Shown here piece by piece: positions 1 to 5,627 of a DNA stretch of 5,627 nucleotides. This DNA is from Bacteroidales bacterium UBA1253 (GTDB lineage Bacteria; Bacteroidota; Bacteroidia; Bacteroidales; Paludibacteraceae), in assembly GCA_002308815.1 (NCBI GenBank), contig DBVX01000051.1:1716-7342 (forward strand). The letters run 5' to 3'. Each line of letters opens with the position of its first letter. Position 1 is the stretch's first letter. Both the position numbers and the translations under genes were made by a program. The notes under the pieces are model-generated. The model made no database searches. It was not told where the DNA came from and was given only the letters and a program-made list of their open reading frames with translations.

Positions 1-712
1 CAAGCCACTGCTGTTTGCCGTAGAGGATGCCCAGTCCCGTAGGACCGTACATTTTGTGGGCGGAGCAGACGTAGAAGTCGCAATCCAACGCCTGCACACT
101 GACGGGCAGATGGGGGGCTGACTGCGCACCATCGAGACAGACGGGTACATGGCGGCTGTGCGCGATGCGGATAATCTCCTCTACAGGCTGTATTGTTCCC
201 AGCACATTGCTCACGTGCGCGACGGAGATAATGCGCGTCCGGTCACTAATCAGGTCTTCCAGCCGCGACGCGTCTATGCGCAGGTTGTCATCAAGCGGCA
301 TCACACGGAGCCGTGCCTGCTTGCGCTCGCAGAGCATCTGCCACGGAACAATATTGGAGTGGTGCTCCAGCTGACTGACAATGATTTCGTCATCTTTGTG
401 CACAAAAGCCTCTCCGAAAGAGAAAGCGAGCATATTAAGGCTGTCAGTGGTACCTTTGGTGAAGACAATCTCCTTTTCGGACCGCGCGCCAAGAAAGTCC
501 GCTACCGTTTTTCGTGCCGTTTCGTGCTGTTCAGTGGCTATTTGGCTGAGATGATGCACGCCTCGGTGAATGTTGGCGTTGCGGTGAAGGTAGGCATCGG
601 TCATCGCATCAAGCATCTGCCGTGGTTTCTGCGTGGTGGCGGCGTTGTCAAGATAGACAAGCGGTTTGCCGTAAACCGTTTCGGAAAGTATCGGGAAATC
701 GTCTCTGTTCAT
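1..712 (-). CDS. sufS: SufS-type cysteine desulfurase, 5' part (3' end cut by window edge)
   Basis: This is a class V aminotransferase-fold, PLP-dependent enzyme that takes sulfur from L-cysteine as a persulfide for Fe-S cluster assembly, leaving alanine; it acts in the cytoplasm. The first 237 residues are visible of a family that is usually about 405 long. I see the N-terminal LDNAATTQKP motif (21-30), NIHRGVHHLS (47-56), FTKGTTDSLN (84-93), LEHHSN (115-120, PLP-stacking His117), DGAQSAPH (194-201, Asp194 and Gln197) and SAHKMYGPTG (217-226) with the PLP lysine Lys220. These sit six residues before their E. coli SufS equivalents (His123, Gln203, Lys226). The catalytic cysteine, expected near residue 358, lies outside the window. 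The ATG at 712-710 is the first in frame and follows a promoter-like box by about 18 bp. The gene diverges from holB. A CsdA-like paralogue cannot be excluded, but the long N-terminus and motifs favour SufS. Confidence 0.93.
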   Translation of the reverse strand, partial: MNRDDFPILSETVYGKPLVYLDNAATTQKPRQMLDAMTDAYLHRNANIHRGVHHLSQIATEQHETARKTVADFLGARSEKEIVFTKGTTDSLNMLAFSFGEAFVHKDDEIIVSQLEHHSNIVPWQMLCERKQARLRVMPLDDNLRIDASRLEDLISDRTRIISVAHVSNVLGTIQPVEEIIRIAHSRHVPVCLDGAQSAPHLPVSVQALDCDFYVCSAHKMYGPTGLGILYGKQQWL

Positions 713-730
713 TTTTCTCACGTTTGGCGG

Positions 731-738
731 CAAAAGTA
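731..738 (-). promoter_or_regulatory. Probable -7 box of the sufS promoter
   Basis: Read on the minus strand this is TACTTTTG, an exact match to the Bacteroidota housekeeping -7 consensus TAnnTTTG. It would place the transcription start near 724-726, giving a leader of only about 12 nt before the ATG at 712. No good -33 TTTG is visible at the usual 19-21 nt upstream. The nearest is TTTC at 765-762, with 23 nt between. The call rests on the -7 match and its position. Confidence 0.5.
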
Positions 739-769
739 CTATTATTTGCGTTGTTTTTCGTGAAAGTAC
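733..769. repeat. Short direct repeat AAAGTAC, two copies 30 bp apart
   Basis: The 7-mer AAAGTAC occurs at 733-739 and again at 763-769, an offset of exactly 30 bp (about three helical turns). It lies in the short intergenic region between two divergent genes. The left copy overlaps the putative sufS -7 box; the right copy lies just upstream of the putative holB -7 box. It could be a pair of operator half-sites, a decayed duplicate promoter, or chance in AT-rich DNA. Confidence 0.3.
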
Positions 770-788
770 GGAAATTTATTTATTTTTG
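756..788 (+). promoter_or_regulatory. Probable promoter of the holB-ricT-gldH-trmB-OPT operon
   Basis: TATTTTTG at 781-788 matches the Bacteroidota -7 consensus TAnnTTTG exactly. A weak -33-like TTTC lies at 756-759, with 21 nt between. Transcription would start near 794-796, leaving about 18 nt of leader before the ATG at 813. This also argues against the in-frame TTG at 786 as the holB start, because that codon would lie inside the promoter box. Confidence 0.45.
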
Positions 789-812
789 CGCGCTTTTGCG
801 GCATGTTCAAAT

Positions 813-1955
813 ATGCGGTTCCGTGATATAATAGGACAGGAGGAGGTCAAACGCCAGTTGATTCTGACAGCGCGGCAGGGTCGTGTGCCTCATGCGCGGC
901 TGTTTGCCGGCAGGCAGGGAGTTGGCAAGCTGCAGCTGGCGATTGCTTACGCGCAGTACCTCAACTGCACCAATCCTACTGACGATGATTCCTGCGGCAA
1001 GTGTCCTACCTGCCTGCAGTTTGAGAAGTTGCAGCATCCCGACCTGCATTTCGCTTTCCCCATAGTCAAGACCGATGCGGGGGACACGTGCAACGACTTT
1101 ATGGTTCCGTTCCGGCAGATTGTTCTTGAAAAGGGTTATTTCTCGCTTGATGACTGGTACAACCAATTGGGGATAGAGAACAAGCAGGCTGTCATCTATG
1201 AGAAGGAGAGCAGCGAGATTCTGCGCAAACTGTCGCTCAAGCCGTTCGGTTCGGGGTACAAGGTGATGATCATCTGGCAGGCGGACAAGATGAACGTTGC
1301 GTGCGCCAACAAACTGCTCAAACTGCTGGAGGAGCCGCCAGAGAAGACGGTTTTCCTGCTTGTCAGCGAGTCGCCAGAAAAACTTCTGTCCACCATCCTG
1401 AGCCGCGTACAGCTGGTCCGTGTGCCGCCTCTGACCCAAGAGCAGACAGCCCGCGCGCTTGTCGAACGAGGAGTCAGTCCCGAATCAGCCGCCGACATTG
1501 CCCACCTCGCGCAAGGCAGTTTCCTTCGGGCACTACAAGCAACCGAGGACAAGGAACAGCAGCAAGTCTTTATGGAAGATTTTGTGTCGCTGATGCGTTG
1601 GGCGTGGATGGTCGGACACAAGAAAGACTACGAGTCGCTGCAAAAACTGCGGCAATGGAGCATGAAGATGGCGGACGCAAAAGTGGGGCGCGAGAAACAG
1701 AAGGCTTTTTTGCAGTTTGTACAGAAGCAGATACGCGAGAACTTCATCTACAACTACCAACTCCCCCAACTGAACTACCAGATGCAGGCGGAGAAGGATT
1801 TCAGCCAAAATTTCGCCACATTCATCCACGTCGGCAATGTGGAGAAAATAATCGCCGAACTGGACAAGGCGGAGAGGCAGATCACCCAGAACGGGAATGC
1901 CAAAATCATCTTCTTCGACCTATGCCTACAGATGATTGTACAGATAAAAAAATAA
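813..1955 (+). CDS. holB: DNA polymerase III delta' subunit (clamp loader)
   Basis: This is a 380-residue clamp-loader subunit that, with DnaX and delta, loads the beta sliding clamp during replication. The order is FRDIIGQEEVK (3-13), a P-loop-like GRQGVGK (33-39) followed by Leu40, a zinc-module set Cys52, Cys61, Cys64 and Cys67 (CGKCPTC), HPDL (75-78), a Walker B-position stretch IIWQADKM (153-160), NKLLKLLEEPP (166-176) and an SRC-region motif SRVQ (197-200). The P-loop lacks the usual Ser/Thr, the Walker B site has Trp-Gln instead of Asp-Glu, and the SRC cysteine is Val, while Arg198 is kept. It is therefore probably a non-hydrolysing partner supplying an arginine finger, as known for delta'. 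Residues past about 205 form the less conserved helical part. The ATG at 813 is preferred over an in-frame TTG at 786, which falls in the promoter. It is first in the probable operon, 22 bp before ricT. Confidence 0.9.
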   Translation: MRFRDIIGQEEVKRQLILTARQGRVPHARLFAGRQGVGKLQLAIAYAQYLNCTNPTDDDSCGKCPTCLQFEKLQHPDLHFAFPIVKTDAGDTCNDFMVPFRQIVLEKGYFSLDDWYNQLGIENKQAVIYEKESSEILRKLSLKPFGSGYKVMIIWQADKMNVACANKLLKLLEEPPEKTVFLLVSESPEKLLSTILSRVQLVRVPPLTQEQTARALVERGVSPESAADIAHLAQGSFLRALQATEDKEQQQVFMEDFVSLMRWAWMVGHKKDYESLQKLRQWSMKMADAKVGREKQKAFLQFVQKQIRENFIYNYQLPQLNYQMQAEKDFSQNFATFIHVGNVEKIIAELDKAERQITQNGNAKIIFFDLCLQMIVQIKK

Positions 1956-1977
1956 CGGCAACACAATATATACATCT

Positions 1978-3009
1978 ATGAACGAACGATTTACATTAAA
2001 TAATGATGCCTGCCAGTATTCCTCCAAGGCGTGCTTCCGCAACTCGGCGCACATGCTGCCTGTGACGGACTACCTGAGCGATCTGCCGGAGAACGTGAAC
2101 GAGACGGATATCGTGGAGGTGCAGTTCAAGAACACGCGCAAGGGGTATTACCACAATTCCAATCACATGCCCTTGGAGAAAGGGAAAGTGGTTGTAGTGG
2201 AAGCGAATCCGGGGTATGATATCGGCGAGGTGGTTCTGACGGGAAGGCTGGTACTCTGCCAGATGCACAAGAACCGTATTGACACGAGCCGGTATGAGAT
2301 ACGGAATGTATTGCGTTTCGCCACTGAAGAGGATTTGCAAAAAGCCGAACTGGCTCATCAACGCGAGCATGAGACGATGATCAAAGCCCGTCAGCTCGCC
2401 AAGTCGTTGGGGCTGGAGATGAAGATAGGCGATGTGGAGTTCCAAGGTGACGGGACGAAAGCGATTTTCTACTACATTGCGGACGGGCGTGTGGATTTCC
2501 GCCAACTGATTAAAGTCTATGCCGAAACGTTCCGTATCCGCATAGAGATGAAGCAGATAGGCGCGCGTCAGGAGGCGGGCAGGATAGGCGGCACGGGACC
2601 GTGCGGACGCGAACTGTGCTGCTCCACGTGGATGACCAATTTCACTTCGGTCGGAACGGGTGCGGCACGACTTCAAAAACTTTCGCCCAATCCGCAGAAA
2701 CTGGCGGGTCAGTGCGCCAAACTCAAATGCTGCCTCAATTATGAGATTTCGCTGTATGAGGAGGCGCGGAAGATGGGCTACTCATTGGGCAGCAACGGGC
2801 AGGACAAACAAGAAGAGGAGGATCTTGGCTACCAGAACGTGGTAGGACAGGACGATTTCTCCCGTTTCGACAAAAAGAAAAAGCAAAGACCGCAGCGGGA
2901 CAGCCGCCCGGGCGGCGAGAACAGACACCCCCGCGAGAACCGAAAACCAAGAAACGACAATAGGAACAATGACCAACCGCGCAAGAATTCTGATTCTATT
3001 GACAAGTAG
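1978..3009 (+). CDS. ricT: PSP1-domain protein, RicT/YaaT family
   Basis: This 343-residue protein belongs to the PSP1/RicT (YaaT) family. In Bacillus subtilis RicT works with RicA and RicF on RNase Y-dependent mRNA maturation and as an Fe-S-containing complex; that role is not proven for Bacteroidota. The PSP1 core spans about 44-205: DIVEVQFKNTRKGYY (44-58), a GEVV segment (83-86), and FYYIADGRVDFRQLIK (164-179). It is followed by the hallmark GPCGRELCC (207-215; Cys209, 214, 215) and GQCAKLKCCLNYE (244-256; Cys246, 251, 252). A short N-terminal extension carries Cys12 and Cys19. From about 272 the tail is low-complexity, acidic and then strongly basic (KKKKQRP, repeated R/N/P/D), probably disordered and perhaps RNA-binding. 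The ATG at 1978 is preceded by A/T-rich DNA without a Shine-Dalgarno sequence, as expected in this phylum. The last 13 codons and stop overlap gldH. Membership in the family is certain; the cellular role is inferred. Confidence 0.9.
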   Translation: MNERFTLNNDACQYSSKACFRNSAHMLPVTDYLSDLPENVNETDIVEVQFKNTRKGYYHNSNHMPLEKGKVVVVEANPGYDIGEVVLTGRLVLCQMHKNRIDTSRYEIRNVLRFATEEDLQKAELAHQREHETMIKARQLAKSLGLEMKIGDVEFQGDGTKAIFYYIADGRVDFRQLIKVYAETFRIRIEMKQIGARQEAGRIGGTGPCGRELCCSTWMTNFTSVGTGAARLQKLSPNPQKLAGQCAKLKCCLNYEISLYEEARKMGYSLGSNGQDKQEEEDLGYQNVVGQDDFSRFDKKKKQRPQRDSRPGGENRHPRENRKPRNDNRNNDQPRKNSDSIDK

Positions 3010-3436
3010 CCTGCTGTCCGTAGCCTGCACTCGGGGAGTGGTCTTTTCGGAGTTCAAGGATGTGCCGCCCATAGGGTGGGACAAGGATTCGGTTGTCTGT
3101 TTCTCTTTCCGCGTGACGGATACCGTGCAGCCATACGATGTGTTGCTGCATCTCCGGCACAGCGACAACTACCCCTATCAGAACATGTGGCTTTTCCTTA
3201 CCTCCACCAATCCGCAGGGCGTGGTGACGAGCGACACCATTGATTTCTATCTGGCAGACGAGAGAGGCAGCAGGCTCGGCAACGGTCGCAACGGGCACGT
3301 TTCGATGCCCGTACTGTACGAGCAGAACTACCACTTTCCCGACACGGGTACCTACTCCCTGTCCGTCCGTCACGGCATGCGTTCCGATAATCTGCGCGGC
3401 GTGAGCCAGATAGGAATGGAGATACTGCAACCCTGA
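2969..3436 (+). CDS. gldH: GldH-family lipoprotein
   Basis: This 155-residue protein resembles GldH, a small lipoprotein needed for gliding motility in Flavobacterium but widespread in non-gliding Bacteroidales, where its role is unclear. The N-terminus is a lipoprotein-type signal: Arg4 and Arg6, a hydrophobic run ILILLTSSLL (7-16) and a probable lipidated Cys20 in LLSVAC. Ser at -3 is a slightly off-consensus lipobox. The residues after the cysteine (TRGVV) are not acidic, so a surface-export signal is not obvious and a periplasm-facing lipoprotein is more likely. Family-like segments are LRHSDNYPYQNMWLF (62-76), DTIDFYLADERGSRLGNG (89-106) and GTYSLSVRHGMRSDNLRGVSQIGMEI (127-152). The ATG at 2969 lies inside ricT in the +1 frame, a 41-bp overlap. 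Starting there is required to keep the signal peptide, which supports the overlap being real. trmB follows after 17 bp. Confidence 0.83.
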   Translation: MTNRARILILLTSSLLSVACTRGVVFSEFKDVPPIGWDKDSVVCFSFRVTDTVQPYDVLLHLRHSDNYPYQNMWLFLTSTNPQGVVTSDTIDFYLADERGSRLGNGRNGHVSMPVLYEQNYHFPDTGTYSLSVRHGMRSDNLRGVSQIGMEILQP

Positions 3437-3453
3437 TACAAATCCCTTTGGTC

Positions 3454-4224
3454 ATGAGCAAGAACAAACAGAAGAAGTTTCAGGATATGGCATCGTTCGC
3501 GAGGGTCTTCCAATGCGGCTTCCGCGAACTGCAGAACGGTTCGGAAGTCACGAAGATGGCGGGATGCTGGAATGAGCAGGTATTCGAGAACGATTATCCC
3601 ATTACGATTGAACTCGGTTGCGGTCACGGCGACTATACGATAGGACTGGCACGGACGGACAGCACCCGCAACTTCATCGGCGTGGACATCAAGGGCGCGA
3701 GGATGTGGGCGGGAGCCAGACAGTCGGAAGAGGAGAACCTGACCAACGTGGCGTTTCTGCGCACGCAGATAGAGATGCTGCCGCATTTCTTCGCTCCGAA
3801 TGAGGTGGATGAGATATGGATCACATTCCCCGACCCGCAGATGAAGAAAGCTACCAAACGCCTTACTTCCACCTTCTTTATGCAACGTTATCAAAACGTT
3901 ACGCGAGTAGGTGGACGGATTCATCTAAAGACGGACAGTCCGTTCCTCTATACCTACACCCAAGCTATGCTGCAAGAGAACGGCTATGTTGTATTGGCAG
4001 ATACAGATGATTTGTATGCGGCATCCGACTCACCTCTGCTAGAAAAGGCGAAACTGCTACAAACGCATTACGAGAAGCAGTGGCTTGACAGAGGAATGAC
4101 CATCAAGTACCTCTGCTGGGAGTTGCAGCCGAAAACGGACTTTCGCGAACCCGACATTGAGATAGAGAAAGACACATACCGTTCCTACGGACGTGACTAT
4201 CAGACGCAAAACAAGAAATCATAA
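3454..4224 (+). CDS. trmB: tRNA (guanine-N7-)-methyltransferase TrmB
   Basis: This 256-residue SAM-dependent enzyme methylates N7 of guanosine 46 in the variable loop of tRNAs in the cytoplasm. I see motif I ELGCGHGDYT (53-62), the SAM-ribose Asp78 in GVDIKGARMW (76-85), the IEML segment (106-109), and the hallmark FPDPQMKKATKRLTS (125-139). Gln-Met replaces the common Trp-Pro after FPDP. Then come HLKTDSPFLYTYT (157-169) and a C-terminal TIKYLCWE (216-223) in place of the usual TKFE-type motif. The N-terminus is short and lysine-rich (SKNKQKKF). The ATG at 3454 is used; an in-frame TTG two codons upstream is less likely. It lies 17 bp after gldH and 4 bp before the transporter gene, so it is probably cotranscribed with both. 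Family assignment is firm. Confidence 0.93.
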   Translation: MSKNKQKKFQDMASFARVFQCGFRELQNGSEVTKMAGCWNEQVFENDYPITIELGCGHGDYTIGLARTDSTRNFIGVDIKGARMWAGARQSEEENLTNVAFLRTQIEMLPHFFAPNEVDEIWITFPDPQMKKATKRLTSTFFMQRYQNVTRVGGRIHLKTDSPFLYTYTQAMLQENGYVVLADTDDLYAASDSPLLEKAKLLQTHYEKQWLDRGMTIKYLCWELQPKTDFREPDIEIEKDTYRSYGRDYQTQNKKS

Positions 4225-4228
4225 TACT

Positions 4229-5627
4229 ATGGAAAACATCCAACTTCCTGAAAACGCTTCCCGTCCGCTCAAGCCGGGCGAGAAGTACGAACCCATCCTC
4301 CGTCCCGAGCGGCAGTTCGCCGAAGTGACCCCTTACAGCGTTTCGCTCGGTGTGATTATGGCAGTGATTTTCTCCGCTGCCGCAGCCTACCTCGGACTCA
4401 AAGTGGGGCAGGTGTTTGAGGCGGCCATCCCGATTGCCATCATCGCCGTCGGTCTGTCATCCGCACTGAACCGCAAGAACTCGTTGGGTGAGAACGTGAT
4501 TATCCAGTCCATCGGCGCGTCATCAGGCGTGGTGGTGGCGGGTGCCATCTTCACCCTTCCTGCTCTGTATATCCTACAGGCGAAGTACCCTGACATAACC
4601 GTCAATTTCATGCAGGTCTTTATGTCCTCGCTCTTAGGCGGATGCCTCGGTATTCTATTCCTCATTCCGTTCCGCAAGTTCTTCGTGCAGGAGAAGCACG
4701 GCGAGTACCCGTTCCCGGAAGCTACCGCGACCACGCAGGTGCTTGTGTCGGGCGAGCAGGGCGGCAGTCAGGCGAAACCGCTTGTATGGGCTGCGGCTGT
4801 GGGCGGACTGTACGACTTTATCGTCTCCACCTTCGGTCTGTGGACAGAGAGCCTCTCCACACGTATGACTGCGTGGGGTGAAAGCATCGCGCTCAAATAC
4901 AAGACGGTGATGGCGGTCAATACGAGTGCCGCCGTGCTGGGCTTGGGCTATATCATCGGTCTTAAGTACGCCGCCATTATCGCCTGTGGTTCGCTCTTCA
5001 CGTGGTGGGTCATCCTGCCCCTGTTGGGAGCGACGGGTATGGGCGACATCGACCCGCAGGTACTCTATACCGGTTACGGTCGTAACATTGGTATCGGGGC
5101 CATCGCTATGGCGGGTCTGCTGGGTATCATCAAGAACTGGGGCGTGATTGCCGGAGCGTTCGGACTGGTAAAGAAAGAGTTCGGCGGAAAGGGCAAGGCG
5201 GTGGCGCAGAATGTGCTCCGCACGGAACGCGACATCTCGATGAAACTGCTGGCTGTCTCGGTGATTGCGGCATTGCTTATCGTGCTGGTGTTCTTCTGGA
5301 TTGGCGTGCTGCATAACTTCGGTCAGGCGTTGGTGGCTTGGCTCGTTGTTACCGTCATTGCGTTCCTCTTCACCACCGTTGCCGCCAACGCGATTGCCAT
5401 CGTGGGCAGCAACCCCGTGAGCGGTATGACCCTGATGACGCTGATTATCGCCTCGGTGGTGTTCGTGGCAGTCGGGATGAAAGGCACAAGCGGTATGGTG
5501 GCGGCAATGATTATCGGCGGTGTCGTATGCACGGCGTTGTCAATGGCAGGCGGCTTTATCACCGACCTTAAGATAGGATACTGGATCGGCACGACCCCTG
5601 CCAAGCAGGAGACGTGGAAGTTCCTCG
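4229..5627 (+). CDS. OPT-family oligopeptide transporter, N-terminal part (3' end cut by window edge)
   Basis: An open frame runs from ATG 4229 to the right edge without a stop: 466 full codons of a family usually about 600-700 residues long. It is a polytopic inner-membrane protein of the OPT superfamily, proton-coupled carriers of small peptides or metal-chelator complexes; the substrate here is unknown. After a hydrophilic 30-residue N-terminus come long hydrophobic stretches: about 36-60, 64-80, 90-116 and 122-147, then further ones around 250-280, 292-312, 342-370 and 375-455. Family-like motifs are AYLGLKVG (53-60), KHGEYPFPEATATTQVL (about 156-172) and NPVSGMT (395-401), which sits in a membrane segment and is a strong marker of bacterial OPT proteins. 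No peptide-binding protein or ATPase gene is visible, consistent with a secondary carrier. It starts 4 bp after trmB and is probably translationally coupled to it. Confidence 0.88.
   Translation, partial: MENIQLPENASRPLKPGEKYEPILRPERQFAEVTPYSVSLGVIMAVIFSAAAAYLGLKVGQVFEAAIPIAIIAVGLSSALNRKNSLGENVIIQSIGASSGVVVAGAIFTLPALYILQAKYPDITVNFMQVFMSSLLGGCLGILFLIPFRKFFVQEKHGEYPFPEATATTQVLVSGEQGGSQAKPLVWAAAVGGLYDFIVSTFGLWTESLSTRMTAWGESIALKYKTVMAVNTSAAVLGLGYIIGLKYAAIIACGSLFTWWVILPLLGATGMGDIDPQVLYTGYGRNIGIGAIAMAGLLGIIKNWGVIAGAFGLVKKEFGGKGKAVAQNVLRTERDISMKLLAVSVIAALLIVLVFFWIGVLHNFGQALVAWLVVTVIAFLFTTVAANAIAIVGSNPVSGMTLMTLIIASVVFVAVGMKGTSGMVAAMIIGGVVCTALSMAGGFITDLKIGYWIGTTPAKQETWKFL

Noticed and set aside
740..748. 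Second TAnnTTTG-like box on the plus strand (TATTATTTG)
   Set aside because: There are three bases, not two, between TA and TTTG, and the only upstream TTTG (723-726) is 13 nt away, too close for a -33 element.
149..763. 204-codon plus-strand open frame opposite the sufS gene
   Set aside because: It lies antisense to an unmistakable SufS coding region, its translation shows no recognisable motif, and it runs on into the intergenic promoter region. It is a shadow frame.
786..812. In-frame TTG start for holB nine codons upstream
   Set aside because: The TTG lies within the TATTTTTG promoter box at 781-788, so it would not be on the transcript, and the family normally starts at the MxFxDIIGQ segment encoded from 813.
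807..1439. 210-codon minus-strand open frame opposite holB
   Set aside because: The plus strand encodes clear delta' motifs throughout. The antisense translation is composition-driven (rich in Leu, Arg, Gln) without a domain.
1301..1981. 226-codon plus-strand open frame in another frame of holB, running towards ricT
   Set aside because: Its translation is Arg/Pro/Thr-rich and featureless, as expected of an off-frame reading, while the holB frame keeps family-like sequence to its stop.
4655..5314. 219-codon minus-strand open frame opposite the OPT transporter
   Set aside because: It is His/Arg/Gln-rich with no family resemblance; the plus strand gives continuous membrane segments and OPT motifs over the same bases.
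1..5627. Novel defence, mobile or secretion system
   Set aside because: Every gene belongs to a familiar housekeeping or envelope family. I saw no integrase, transposase, nuclease, toxin, inverted repeats, CRISPR repeats or tRNA genes.

Overview
This is an ordinary, densely coding stretch of a Bacteroidota chromosome, most likely order Bacteroidales and perhaps a moderately GC-rich Prevotella-like lineage. Three things suggest this: a gldH-type lipoprotein gene, promoter-like TAnnTTTG (-7) boxes in place of sigma70-type boxes, and no Shine-Dalgarno sequence ahead of the genes. The species cannot be named from the sequence alone.

Layout. Bases 1-712 hold the 5' part of a sufS-type cysteine desulfurase gene on the minus strand, cut by the left window edge. 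Bases 713-812 are the only real intergenic region. It is AT-rich and carries two oppositely directed promoter-like boxes plus a short direct repeat. From 813 to the right edge five genes run on the plus strand: holB (DNA polymerase III delta' subunit), ricT (PSP1-domain protein), gldH (lipoprotein), trmB (tRNA m7G46 methyltransferase) and the first 466 codons of an OPT-family transporter.

The five plus-strand genes are packed tightly: gaps of 22, 17 and 4 bp and one 41-bp out-of-frame overlap (ricT/gldH). No terminator is visible between them, so they probably form one operon read from the promoter near 781-788. Their roles are diverse (replication clamp loading, RNA processing or regulation, cell envelope, tRNA modification, membrane transport), so this looks like a housekeeping gene string and not a single pathway. 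The holB-ricT adjacency is the same as holB-yaaT in Bacillus subtilis, so that pair is an old neighbourhood.

I found no mobile element, CRISPR array, RNA gene, phage gene or defence gene, and I see no evidence for a new multi-gene system. The points worth a second look are modest: the degenerate ATPase motifs of delta', the ricT/gldH coding overlap, a sufS gene that starts its own transcription unit, the duplicated 7-mer in the divergent promoter region, and the OPT gene placed 4 bp behind trmB.
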